A stretch of 64,000 nt of DNA, taken from NCBI RefSeq assembly GCF_034313965.1, contig NZ_JAVIWQ010000002.1, forward strand, positions 186,001 through 250,000. The letters run 5' to 3'. Both the position numbers and the translations under genes were made by a program. Positions within the stretch are counted from its first letter, which is position 1, and every line of letters begins with the position of its first letter. Source of the stretch: Herbaspirillum sp. RTI4 (GTDB lineage: Bacteria > Pseudomonadota > Gammaproteobacteria > Burkholderiales > Burkholderiaceae_D). This document shows, piece by piece, positions 18,310 to 28,300 of this stretch. The notes under the pieces are model-generated. The model searched no databases. It saw only the letters and a program-made list of their open reading frames with translations, and was not told where the DNA came from.

Positions 18310-18978
18310 ATGATTGCTGAACTGAACTCCCAAATTGTCGCCACCTTCCTGAGCGAAAATCCGCAGTTTTTTGCGGAGCACGTCGAATTGCTGGCATCGG
18401 TCAAACTGACCAGCCCGGTCCTGGGACGCGCCATTTCGCTGCAAGAACGGCAGATGGAAATTCTGCGACAAAAACTCAGAGATCAGGACCTGCACCTCGC
18501 CGACCTGCTGCGCATCGCAGAGGAAAACGACAGCATCACCGATAAATTCCAGAACTGGACCCGCGCCCTGCTGCTGGCACGCAACGACGCCGACCTGCCG
18601 CGCCTGCTGCTGGATCAACTGGCGGAAATTTTCAATGTCCCACAAGTCGCCCTGCGCCTATGGAATGTCAGTGCCGGACACGCGGAAGAGTGGTTTTCCA
18701 CCACCGTATCGGAAGATGCACGCATCTTCACCAATGGCTTGACTACCGCATTTTGCGGCCCGAATCAGGATTTCGAAGCCGTCACATGGCTGGCCGAACC
18801 GGCGCAAGTGCAATCGGTCGCGATGCTGCCCCTGCGCGGCGACACCGCGTCAGAAACTTTCGGCTTGCTAGTGCTTGGCTCATCCGACCCGGAACGCTTC
18901 AGCGCCGCCATGGCCACCGACTTCCTGGTCAAGATTGCCGCCACCGCCAGCGCCGCGCTGGCTTGCCTGCGCGCATAG
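18310..18978 (+). CDS. DUF484 family protein
   Basis: This 222-residue protein belongs to the DUF484 family (E. coli YigA): an N-terminal part starting IVATFLSENPQFFAEHVELL, a helix LQERQMEILRQKLRDQDLHL likely to form a coiled coil, and a GAF-like C-terminal domain (SVAMLPLRGDTASETFGLLVLGSSDPERFSA). In many proteobacteria it directly precedes xerC, as here (25 bases apart), implying a link to chromosome-dimer resolution, but its biochemical role is unknown. Confidence 0.88.
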   Translation: MIAELNSQIVATFLSENPQFFAEHVELLASVKLTSPVLGRAISLQERQMEILRQKLRDQDLHLADLLRIAEENDSITDKFQNWTRALLLARNDADLPRLLLDQLAEIFNVPQVALRLWNVSAGHAEEWFSTTVSEDARIFTNGLTTAFCGPNQDFEAVTWLAEPAQVQSVAMLPLRGDTASETFGLLVLGSSDPERFSAAMATDFLVKIAATASAALACLRA

Positions 18979-19003
18979 CGCTTAAGTTCGCCACCCACCC
19001 GTC

Positions 19004-19978
19004 ATGCCGAATCTCGCCAGCGACGCAGAGCAAATCCGACACTACCTCGGCTACCTGCGAGATCAGCGGCAACTGGCCTTGCACACCGTCAACAATTACG
19101 CCCGCGACCTGGCAGAATTAATGGCGCTGATCGCCGCCGACAACACGCCCCGCCTGGCCGAACTCACGCAGCACGATATCCGCAAATGCGCCGCCCGGCT
19201 GCACGCCAAAGGCCAGAATGCGCGCTCCATTGCACGCAAACTCTCGGCCTGGCGCGGCTTCTTCAACTGGCTGTCGGAGCAGACGAAACTCAAATCCAAC
19301 CCGGTCGATGCAGTCAAAGCCCCTAAAAAAAGCAAACCGCTGCCCAAAGCCCTTGCGCAAGACGAAGCGATCCGACTGGTCTCGCAAGCCAGTCCGGCCA
19401 AAGATGCCGCCTCCACACTGCAAATGAGCAACCGCGCCATGTTCGAATTGCTGTACTCCAGCGGCCTGCGGGTCTCCGAGCTGTGCGGACTCGACATCCA
19501 TTACGTCAAGCAAGCCGACCACATCTCCGCCGGCTGGATGGACATGGAAGGCAGCGACGTCACCGTCACCGGCAAAGGCGGCAAGATGCGCAGCGTGCCG
19601 GTCGGCAAACCCGCACTGGAAGCCATCCGCGCCTGGCTGGCGATACGCGACACCCTGAGCCGCGAAAGCCCCGCCAGCGACCACTTCGCCCTGTTCCTGA
19701 ACGAACGCGGCAGCCGCATCAGCCCGCGTGTGGCGCATTTGCGACTCAAGGCGCATGCGCTGGCATTAGGCGTCACCAGCAATGTGCATCCCCATGTACT
19801 GCGCCACTCGTTTGCCTCGCACGTCCTGCAAGGCTCGGGGGATTTGCGCGCCGTACAGGAAATGCTGGGCCACGCCTCCATCGCCGCCACCCAGATTTAC
19901 ACCTCGCTCGACTTCCAGCGACTGGCGCAGGTCTACGATGCTGCCCATCCCCGCGCCAAGAAAATCGATACCAAATAA
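19004..19978 (+). CDS. xerC: Tyrosine recombinase XerC
   Basis: This 324-residue site-specific recombinase resolves chromosome dimers at dif together with XerD. An N-terminal SAM-like core-binding domain (YLGYLRDQRQLALHTVNNYARDLAEL) is followed by the catalytic domain with the Arg in SSGLRVSELCGLD, HVLRHSFASH, and the nucleophile Tyr299 in TQIYTSLD. Association with DUF484 upstream supports XerC rather than XerD. There is an unusual insertion around VKQADHISAGWMDMEGSDVT, between the first catalytic Arg and the beta hairpin, seen in some betaproteobacterial XerC. Confidence 0.93.
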   Translation: MPNLASDAEQIRHYLGYLRDQRQLALHTVNNYARDLAELMALIAADNTPRLAELTQHDIRKCAARLHAKGQNARSIARKLSAWRGFFNWLSEQTKLKSNPVDAVKAPKKSKPLPKALAQDEAIRLVSQASPAKDAASTLQMSNRAMFELLYSSGLRVSELCGLDIHYVKQADHISAGWMDMEGSDVTVTGKGGKMRSVPVGKPALEAIRAWLAIRDTLSRESPASDHFALFLNERGSRISPRVAHLRLKAHALALGVTSNVHPHVLRHSFASHVLQGSGDLRAVQEMLGHASIAATQIYTSLDFQRLAQVYDAAHPRAKKIDTK

Positions 19979-20042
19979 AGCCGCGTAAAATGGCTGCATC
20001 CCTCTCATCTCCCGATGAGTCGCAGACCCGAACCTGTTATCC

Positions 20043-20594
20043 ATGAATAAAATTTCCCGTCCCGCCCCCTCACCCGAAGATGCGCAAACACTGGCGCAGG
20101 CGCAACTACGCGAAGCCGGCGTACGCGCCACGCCCGCCCGCATCAACGTCATGGCGAGTCTGCTTGGCGCACGCAGCGCGGTATCGCATCAGGATTTACA
20201 GGATTGTTTTGTCGGCATGGACCGGGTCACGCTCTATCGCGCGCTCGATTGCCTGACCGAAGCCGGTCTGGCGCATAAAATCGCCAGCGACGACCGGATC
20301 TTCCGCTACAGCGCCGGCGCCGAACACGGCGAAACGCCCCATCCGCAACATGCCGGCGAAGCGCTGCATCAGCATCAGCACGGCCACTTCAAATGCACCC
20401 GTTGCAGCCGCGTATTTTGTCTCGATGAAACCGGCGAAGCCGGATTTCTGGAAAGCGTCTTGCCCGCCTCCGGCCCGCATCAATCAGCCGCGCAGCACTT
20501 GCAGACCGCGCTGGAAAACACCCTGGGGCAGGGCTTTCGCAGCATGGAAGTCGAACTGACCATCAAAGGCTGGTGCGCCGACTGCGCCCGCTAA
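20043..20594 (+). CDS. Fur-family transcriptional regulator (possibly zinc-type)
   Basis: This 183-residue protein has an N-terminal winged helix (LREAGVRATPARINVMASLL and VSHQDLQDCFVGMDRVTLYRALD) and a C-terminal metal-binding and dimer domain with the His-rich HQHQHGHFKCTRC and a second CxxC in WCADC. Four cysteines in two CxxC pairs form the structural zinc site of Fur and Zur proteins. The shortened C-terminus and lack of a clear iron-Fur HHDH segment make Zur more likely than Fur, but the neighbours give no hint of its regulon. Confidence 0.85.
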   Translation: MNKISRPAPSPEDAQTLAQAQLREAGVRATPARINVMASLLGARSAVSHQDLQDCFVGMDRVTLYRALDCLTEAGLAHKIASDDRIFRYSAGAEHGETPHPQHAGEALHQHQHGHFKCTRCSRVFCLDETGEAGFLESVLPASGPHQSAAQHLQTALENTLGQGFRSMEVELTIKGWCADCAR

Positions 20595-20604
20595 TTCAGG
20601 AAAT

Positions 20605-21336
20605 TCAGGGTAGCTGGCGCGCATACCGCAACAAATGCCGCACTGACCTGACCTTCACATCGACACAAGCCGGTCGTCCGGTGCGACGCCCTTCCTGAGC
20701 CGCACTCAGATATTGCGTCACCCAGGCAGTCCGCACACCCAGTTGCCGCGCCCCGCGCAAATTGGCCAGCGTATCCTCGACCAGAATGCAGCGCTGCGGC
20801 AAGGCCCGCTCCCGCGCCAGCAAACGGCGCAGCATCAGTGATGACGGCTTGGGACGCAACTGACGATGCACATGCATGCCCTCAATCGACACATGCCGCG
20901 CAAAATGCCGATGCAAGCCCAGATGCCGCAACACATCGCGCGAATAGCGCCACGGCGCATTGGTCAGTAAAATTTTCTTTCCCGGCAAACACTTGAGCAG
21001 ATGAATCAAGCCGCGCTCGGCGCGCACCATTGCTGGCAAATCATCAAAGCGATGCGTGTCGCGCAAAAAATCCGTTGCGCTTACCTGATGATGACGCATC
21101 ATCCCCAACAAAGTCGCCCCATATTGCCGCCAGTAACGCTGCCGCATCGTATTGACGGCCTCGGCATCGCACAGCGCACCGGAGCGCTCCAGCACGCCCT
21201 CAATGAAAGTATTCATGTTGGCATTGATCGCCGGAAAGATCGCGTGCGAGGCATCGTGCAGCGTGTTGTCGAGATCAAACAACCAGAGCGGTGTAGTATT
21301 TCGCAATCGGAAAACACCTAAAAGAAAAAAGTGCAA
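20605..21336 (-). CDS. HAD-family pyrimidine 5'-nucleotidase-like hydrolase
   Basis: The HAD nucleophile motif is WLFDLDNTLHD near residue 20, motif II is KKILLTNAPWRY, and motif IV lies in RCILVEDTLANL. The segment SHAIFPAINANMNTFIEG is typical of the yeast SDT1/PHM8-like pyrimidine nucleotidase group. The first possible start (TTG at 21336) overlaps the start of the divergent TraB gene by six bases; a TTG at 21306 with AGG upstream is an alternative, and no ATG exists before the first motif. In E. coli a HAD hydrolase (yigB) follows xerC, and this may be its rearranged counterpart. Confidence 0.84.
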   Translation of the reverse strand: MHFFLLGVFRLRNTTPLWLFDLDNTLHDASHAIFPAINANMNTFIEGVLERSGALCDAEAVNTMRQRYWRQYGATLLGMMRHHQVSATDFLRDTHRFDDLPAMVRAERGLIHLLKCLPGKKILLTNAPWRYSRDVLRHLGLHRHFARHVSIEGMHVHRQLRPKPSSLMLRRLLARERALPQRCILVEDTLANLRGARQLGVRTAWVTQYLSAAQEGRRTGRPACVDVKVRSVRHLLRYARQLP

Positions 21337-22281
21337 AAAAGACGAACAGCCGCATCGTGGGGACGCACCCTGTTAATCACGCTCAGCTGCCTCCTGGGAA
21401 TGTCGCCGGCCCTCACGGCGCAAGCCGATCCCGCCACTGGCGCACCAGACCCGGCTATCCATCCACGCGGCGTCCTGTACAAAGTCAGCAGCGGCAGCCA
21501 CGTACTTTACCTGTTCGGCACTATCCACGTCGGCAATAGCGACTTTTATCCACTGGAACCGCGCCTCATGGCGGTGCTGGATAAGGCCACGACGCTGGCG
21601 CTGGAACTCGATCCCTTCAACGCCGGCGCGATGCAAAGCGCACTACAGCGCTACGGCATGTATCCCGCCGGTCAAAGTTACGCCAACGATCTCGACCCGC
21701 GTACCCGCCAGCAATTGCAAAGCTTGCTCAAGCACTACGGCATTCCCGCCTCCAGCGTTGCCACCATGCGACCCTGGATGCTGGCAACCGTCGTCACGCT
21801 GGGTGAATCCGCCGCACAAGGCTATACCTCCGACTTCGCCGTCGATAGCTATCTGGCAAGCTGGAGCAAACAGCGCGGGAAAAAAATCATCGAACTGGAA
21901 AGCGCCGACCGCCAACTGGCACTGCTAGGCAATCTCAGCCCGGCGCAGCAACTGCGCTTTTTGCGCGACACGATGGATGAACTCAACAGTGCCGACGGAC
22001 GCAGGCAAATCCGGGAGATAGTGCAAGCCTGGAACCTGTCGGACCGGCCCATGATGGAAAGACTGTTGCAGGAAATGACGCTCGACCCCGGCTACGCCAG
22101 CCAGTTCACGCGCAAAGTTTTGCTGGATCAGCGCAACCCCGGCCTGGCCGAAGGCATCGCCGCGCTGCTACGCAAGGAAAGCAACAGCGTCGCCGCCATC
22201 GGCGTCCTGCATTTGATTGGCGACGGCAACGTGGCGCTACGGCTGCAACAGCAGGGTTATGCGGTGGAACAAATTTACTGA
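21331..22281 (+). CDS. TraB/GumN family protein
   Basis: This 316-residue protein starts at GTG (21331), which gives a proper signal peptide (TLLITLSCLLGMSPALTAQA). The TraB/GumN signature is SHVLYLFGTIHVGNSDFYPL with its conserved GTxH, then DKATTLALELDP and, near the end, SVAAIGVLHLIGDGNVALRLQQQGY with the second conserved GxxH. The family is proposed to be related to metal-dependent proteases of the Tiki type, but bacterial members are not well characterised. It is likely periplasmic. Its start overlaps that of the divergent nucleotidase. Confidence 0.87.
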   Translation: MQKRRTAASWGRTLLITLSCLLGMSPALTAQADPATGAPDPAIHPRGVLYKVSSGSHVLYLFGTIHVGNSDFYPLEPRLMAVLDKATTLALELDPFNAGAMQSALQRYGMYPAGQSYANDLDPRTRQQLQSLLKHYGIPASSVATMRPWMLATVVTLGESAAQGYTSDFAVDSYLASWSKQRGKKIIELESADRQLALLGNLSPAQQLRFLRDTMDELNSADGRRQIREIVQAWNLSDRPMMERLLQEMTLDPGYASQFTRKVLLDQRNPGLAEGIAALLRKESNSVAAIGVLHLIGDGNVALRLQQQGYAVEQIY

Positions 22282-22311
22282 CAGGACTTGCGCAAAAGGC
22301 CTCTGACGGCA

Positions 22312-25300
22312 TCACGGCAAGTTCAACCCGTTACCGACAACAGTAACCTCATCCTGCACAGAGAAATTGAGATTTCCGCCCGGACCAATCACTTGCGCTG
22401 CCGATCTTTTCACCAGTGAGGGGGACACTAAACCGTCGCTCATTTTCATGACCGACAAATCAAGCTCGCCAAACATTTTTGTCGGCAGCACCTCGGTATT
22501 GCCCCCCGTATTTTCGCCGACATTCCGCTGAACAACCTCCCCGATAATGTCTCCGATCACGCTGCGGGCAACCGCAGTGGCAGTATTGAACGCAGATGCA
22601 GGCGCAGGAGTAGGCATAAGCGAAGCACTCCGGATAACAGGGACGCCATTAACCACAAGATTATTTGCCCCATTCACAATCGCCGTACCGTTGGCGCTGA
22701 CCGTGACCGACGTCAGCCCCGTCAGGTTGTTATTCACCCCCGGCAAATTAACCCCGCCTTGTGCCGCGCTAATGTTGCTGGTGCCGGGAACAATCAAACT
22801 ACCGCTGGCCGGCCCTGCAATATTGCCGGCCATACTATTGAGCTGCAAATGCCCGGCGTTGAGGTTGCCATTGAGCGCAATGCTGCCGTTGGCAGTCAGG
22901 GTCGCATTGCCTGCCACCTGCGCATTACCGGCCACATTCACGCCGTTGCTCGACACGATGATGAGATCGTGGGTATTGACGTTGCCAATCGTCAGATTGC
23001 TACTCGCATTGAGCGTGGCCGAACCGCTGCTGCCGGTACCCAGATTGACTGCGCCATTAAGTACGTTGCTACCGAGCAGACTGATGCTGCCATTCGGTGC
23101 CGCCGCACCCAGCACACCAGCGACATTCAAGGAAGCATTCGCCAGCTGCGTGACATTCGCAAAAGTACTGAGCAGCGACATATTGCCCGCGCTGAGATTG
23201 CCCCCAAGGCTCAAATTACCGCCCGCAGTCAGACTGGTGTTGCCACTGGTCGTCAGATTCCCCGTCGCGATCAGCGTACCGTTGGAAGACACCGTCAGAT
23301 TACCCACACTGAGATTGCCTATCGTCAGACTGGCATTGCTCGCCAGATTCAAATTATTCGACGCGCTGAAATTACCGCTTAAATTCAGCGATCCGTTACT
23401 CGAACTCAGGCTTAAATTCGGCGCAGTCACATTCCCTCCTGCCGTCAGATCCCCTGCCGCGAGAAGAACCGCGCTGCCGCTGGCCGTGACGTTACCGGAC
23501 GTATTCAGGCTGCCATTGCTGGTTACCGACAGATTGCCGGTACTGATATTAGCGATCGTCAGACTGCCGTTACTCGCCAGATTCAAATTATTCGACGCGC
23601 TGAAATTACCGCTTAAATTCAACGATCCGTTACTCGAACTCAGGCTTAAATTCGGCGCAGTAACATTCCCTCCCACCGTAAGATTCCCTGCCGCGAGAAG
23701 AACCGCGCTGCCGCTGGCCGTGACGTTACCGGACGTATTCAGGCTGCCATTGCTTGTCACCGACAGATTGCCGGTACTGATATTCGCGATCGTCAGACTG
23801 CCATTACTAGCTAACGTCAAGCTAACCGGCGCGCTGAAATTCGTGCCCAGAATCAATGACCCGTTACCCGAACTGATGCTCAGATTCGGTGCGCTGACAT
23901 TGCTCCCCAGCGTCACATTTCCGCTGGCAACCAGACTGGCGTTGCTACTGGCAGTGACATTCCCCGCCGTGCTCAGCGTGCCATTGCTGGCGATGCTCAG
24001 ATTGCCGGCACTGATATTGCCGAGTGTCAGATTGCTGGCGCTAAGGAGGGTAACGCTACCGCTCGCGCTGGCATTCAGATTCACCGTGCCATTGAGCGTG
24101 TTATTGCCGAGTAAATTAACGCTGCCGTTGCTGGCCGTCGCATTGAGCGTACCGCCGACGTTCAACACTCCGCTCGCCAGCTGAGTCACATTAGCCGTGG
24201 TACTGGCCAGACTCAGATTCCCGGCAGCGAGTGTGCCGTTGAGCGTCAGATTGCCATTCGCGCTCAGGGCGGCACTGCCCGTCGCTGCGATGTTGCCATT
24301 GGTCGCCAAGGTGCCATTACTGGTGACGTTCAGATTGGCGGTGCTGATATTGCCGAGTGTCAGATTGCTGGCGCTAAGGAGGGTAACGCTGCCACTCGCA
24401 CTGGTATTGAGATTGACCGTGCCGTTGAGCGTGTTGTTGCCGAGCAGATTGACGCTGCCATTGCTGGCCGTCGCATTGAGCGTACCGCCGATGTTCAGCA
24501 CACCGGTTGCCAATTGCGTCACATTGGCCGTGGTACTGGCCAGACTCAGATTCCCGGCAGCGAGTGTGCCGTTGAGCGTCAGATTGCCATTCGCGCTCAG
24601 GGCGGCACTGCCCGTCGCTGCGATGTTGCCGTTGGCAGTCAGCGTGCCATTACTGGTGACATTCAGATTGCTCGCACTGACCGTACCCAAGCTCAGATTG
24701 CTGGCGTTGTTAAGCGCCACCAAGCCGCTACCGCTGGCGGCAATACTCACCGCGCCGTTGAGCGTATTGTTGCCGTTCAGTGTGATGTCGCCGTTACCTT
24801 CCACGATATTACTGGCGCCAGCGACATTGATTTTTCCGCTGCCGATCTCCCTGATGCCGAACAGACCACTGGTCAGACTCAGACTCCCGAGGCTCAGATT
24901 GCCCGAGACGTTGATGTAACCATTGCTGTTGGCGGTCAAGCTACCGGAGCCACCACTGAGACTGCCCCCCAAAGTAAGATTGCCGGTGTTGGTGATAGTG
25001 AGAGCCCCTGTCAGCGCCAGCACATTGTTGGTGTCCATGACCATGTTGCCTGTTGCCGATATGGTCGTCGTACCGGCCAGGGAAGACAGGTTACTGCTTG
25101 CCAGCATAATCGCGGGAGCGCTGATGCTGCCATTGGTATTCTGGCCCGTGAGGAACAAGGTGGTCGTCGCATCCTGCGTAATGCTCGCCGCCCCACTCAG
25201 TTGCAGCCCAATGCCGGCGGTGCTTGTCCCCGTCAGATCCATCTGGCTCGTAGTGCTTTGCGTGAGCGGTGCCGTGACGTTTAGACCTGTGCCATTCGTG

Positions 25301-28300
25301 CTGGTCCCGGCAAGATTTAACGTAGCGCCGCTGCTTACCGTGATGGGCGCGCCGATCACGGCACCGTCACCATTGGTACTGGTGCCGGCAATCTGGAAGA
25401 GACTGCCGGCCCCGCTGTTCGTCGTATTGGCCGTAATGGCCACGCCGCTTCCGTTGGTGCTGGTACCCGTGACGGATAAAGAGGCATCACTGCTTTGCGT
25501 CCATGCGCCCTCGATCCGCGCGCCTGTGCCGTTCGTGCTGGTGCCGGTAAGAATGGCAACCGCGTTAAAACCAAGCAGTGACGAGGTTCCTGCGAGATCA
25601 ATCCCGGTACTGTTGGTGCTGGTTCCGCCAATGGTTGCGGTAGTGTTATTGAGCGTGAGGTTGGTGCCGCCGCCCATGACAAAGCCGGGGCCAGTCGATC
25701 CGTTGCCGTTGACATTGAGCGTGCCGGTGTTGTTCAGTGTGAGGTTGCTACTGCCTGCAAAATTGACGCCGCTCGGTCCTGCGCCGTTGATGGTCAGGGT
25801 GCCGGGATTGGTCTGCGTAAGACTGGTGTTGGAGAAGTACACCCCGGCCAGCGCCGAGGCATTCGAGGCCGTACCACTCAGCGTCAAGGAACCGGTGCTC
25901 GACTGAAGCAGGCTGGTACCGCTATCGAAATAGAGACCCGCCGTGCTGCTCGCATTGCTGCCGCTGGCGGTGCCCGTCAATCCCATGCTGCCAGTGCTGC
26001 TCTGGAGGATTTGACCTTGCACATACACGCCCTGATCAATACCGGTTCCAGTGAGCGTGAGCGCACCTGCGCCCGATTGGTTAACTACCCCGGAAAGGTT
26101 GATCCCCATGCCAGTGGTGGAGGTGCCGCTTACCGACATGCTGCCGGTACTCGCTTGCGTCAGATTACCGGCGAGATTCATTGCTGTGGAAACGCCGTTG
26201 GCAACAATATGAATGACGCCATTGTTGACTTGCTGCACATTGGTTCCGGCGGCAATCGTTACGCCATAAGCACCGCTCGCTGTGGCGCAACCGTTGAGAT
26301 TGAGCGTGGATGCATTGTCTTGCACGATATTGCCGGAACCCAACAGAAGCGCATCATTAGTGCCGTTGCTGATGCCGGTGATATTCAATGTACCGATACC
26401 GGTCTCGGTAAAGGCCGTGCTGGCATTGCCACTAAAGGTAACGCCATTTCCCGCAGCGCTGCTGCCATTGATAAAGCCAACCACATTGCTAAAGGTATTG
26501 TTGCTGAAAAAATTCACTCCGTTACCACCACTGCTACCGTTGGCCGTCACCTGCAAATTACCGCCAGCGAGTTCGACCAGGGCATTGTTGAACGAGATGG
26601 TATTCCCCGCATTCATCGTCAGGTTCATCAGATTGAAGTCGGCCCGAATTTTTGCATTATCGAAGAGGATGTTACGGCCTGCGGTCAAGGTCAGGCTGGT
26701 ATTCGCGCCGGATGATTTAATAATGTCGGCAACGATGGCAATGTCGCCGAAGGCTACAGCGCTGGAATTGGCGGTGCTGATGGTGACGCTGGTGCCTGCG
26801 CTAAGAACCGAATTGATCGTGGCATTACTGACCGTGGCGCTGCTATCAACGCCTGCCGTGAAGCCGGTATGGACGCCGCCGGTGTAATTGGAGTTGCTCG
26901 CCGAGCTGATGGTAATGTCGACCGGGTCCAGCAACCAGCTACCGGCATGGCCCGCTGTCGTACTCGCATCCACACTGCCGAAGGCTTGCAGGTTGTTGTG
27001 GCTAGAGGTTTCGACCGCACCGCCGTCACCGCCCTGCGCGCCGCCGCGCGCTGCAATGTTGCCGTAAAAGCCCGTGTAATTATCCGACCACAACACCACT
27101 CTGCCACCATTACCGGTACCGGTGACAGAAGCGTCGATGCTGGCGTTTTCCGACATCACGGTCGCCTGTGCATGCGCAACCGTGCCAGCGTTACTGCCCT
27201 GATAATCACCGCCGACCAGCACCGTGCCGCCGCCGGTGCTGCCGCTGGCATCGATGAAGGTCTGGCCGAACAGGCCTACCTGTTGCCCGGTCAGCGTGAC
27301 GTTGCCGCCGATACCGTTGGGGTTGGCGACACTGATCGTGGCACCCGACAGGTTCACCGTCCCCGCCGCACCACCATTGACGATCACGCTGCCCTGACTG
27401 CCGGAGACATTAATCACGCCGGTCAGATTGATGACGTCGTTCAGTAGGGCATTGGCCGATTGCGCGCTAATTAATACCTGACCATTGGCGGCATTGATCG
27501 CGCCGCTTTGCTCTACCAGCGCGTTGGCAGTGACGTTGCTCAGCACGAAGTTGACCAGTTGCCCGTTCGACAAACTGATGGTGGCCTGATCACCCGCTGC
27601 CAACACCACGCGGCCAGCAGCGGCATTGATGACGCCGCTGTTTCTGACCTGATCGCCCATGAGGACAACGTAACCGCCCAAGGCAGTGAGACTACCGCTG
27701 TTCTGGATCAGGCCATTACTGGTGCCGGCACCGCCGAAAATCAGATCCTGATTGCCGCTCATGAATGCGGCATTGCCAATGTCCTTGGTAGACGCCATCA
27801 GCCCTGCGACATTGACCATCGCGCCATTGCCAAAGACGATGCCTTGCGGATTGACCAGGAATACCTGACCGTTGGCGGTGAGCGTGCCCATAATCTGGCT
27901 GCTGCCGGTCAGTCCGGTGACGCGATTGAGTACCGCTGCGCTGCTGCCCGGTTGCTGGAATTGCACGCTGTTGCCTGCGCCGATATTGAAACTGTTCCAG
28001 TTAAGGACGGCGCGGTTGCTGCTCTGATTGATGAGGAGGGAATTGGCATTGGTTTGCGCGATGCTGGCGGCACCGGCGGCTACCACGCCGCCTTGCGGCA
28101 AGGTCTGCGCCAATGCTTTTGGCGGCTCCGACAACAACAGCGCTGAACCGCTCAGTAGCGCGCTGGCAAGGGCAATGCTGCGCATGGGAACAAAGACGAT
28201 GTCGCTTATCTTGCCGCGATGAGCGCAACTATGAGCACCACCATGAGCGCTGCCGGCACTGCCGGTGCCGCCATTGCCGCTCCCTTTATCGTGACTGGTG

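Noticed and set aside
22547..27447. Several long plus-strand open frames across the exoprotein gene
   Set aside because: They arise from the repetitive, low-stop codon pattern of the minus-strand TpsA gene. The proteins are hydrophobic Leu/Pro repeats without ribosome sites or families.
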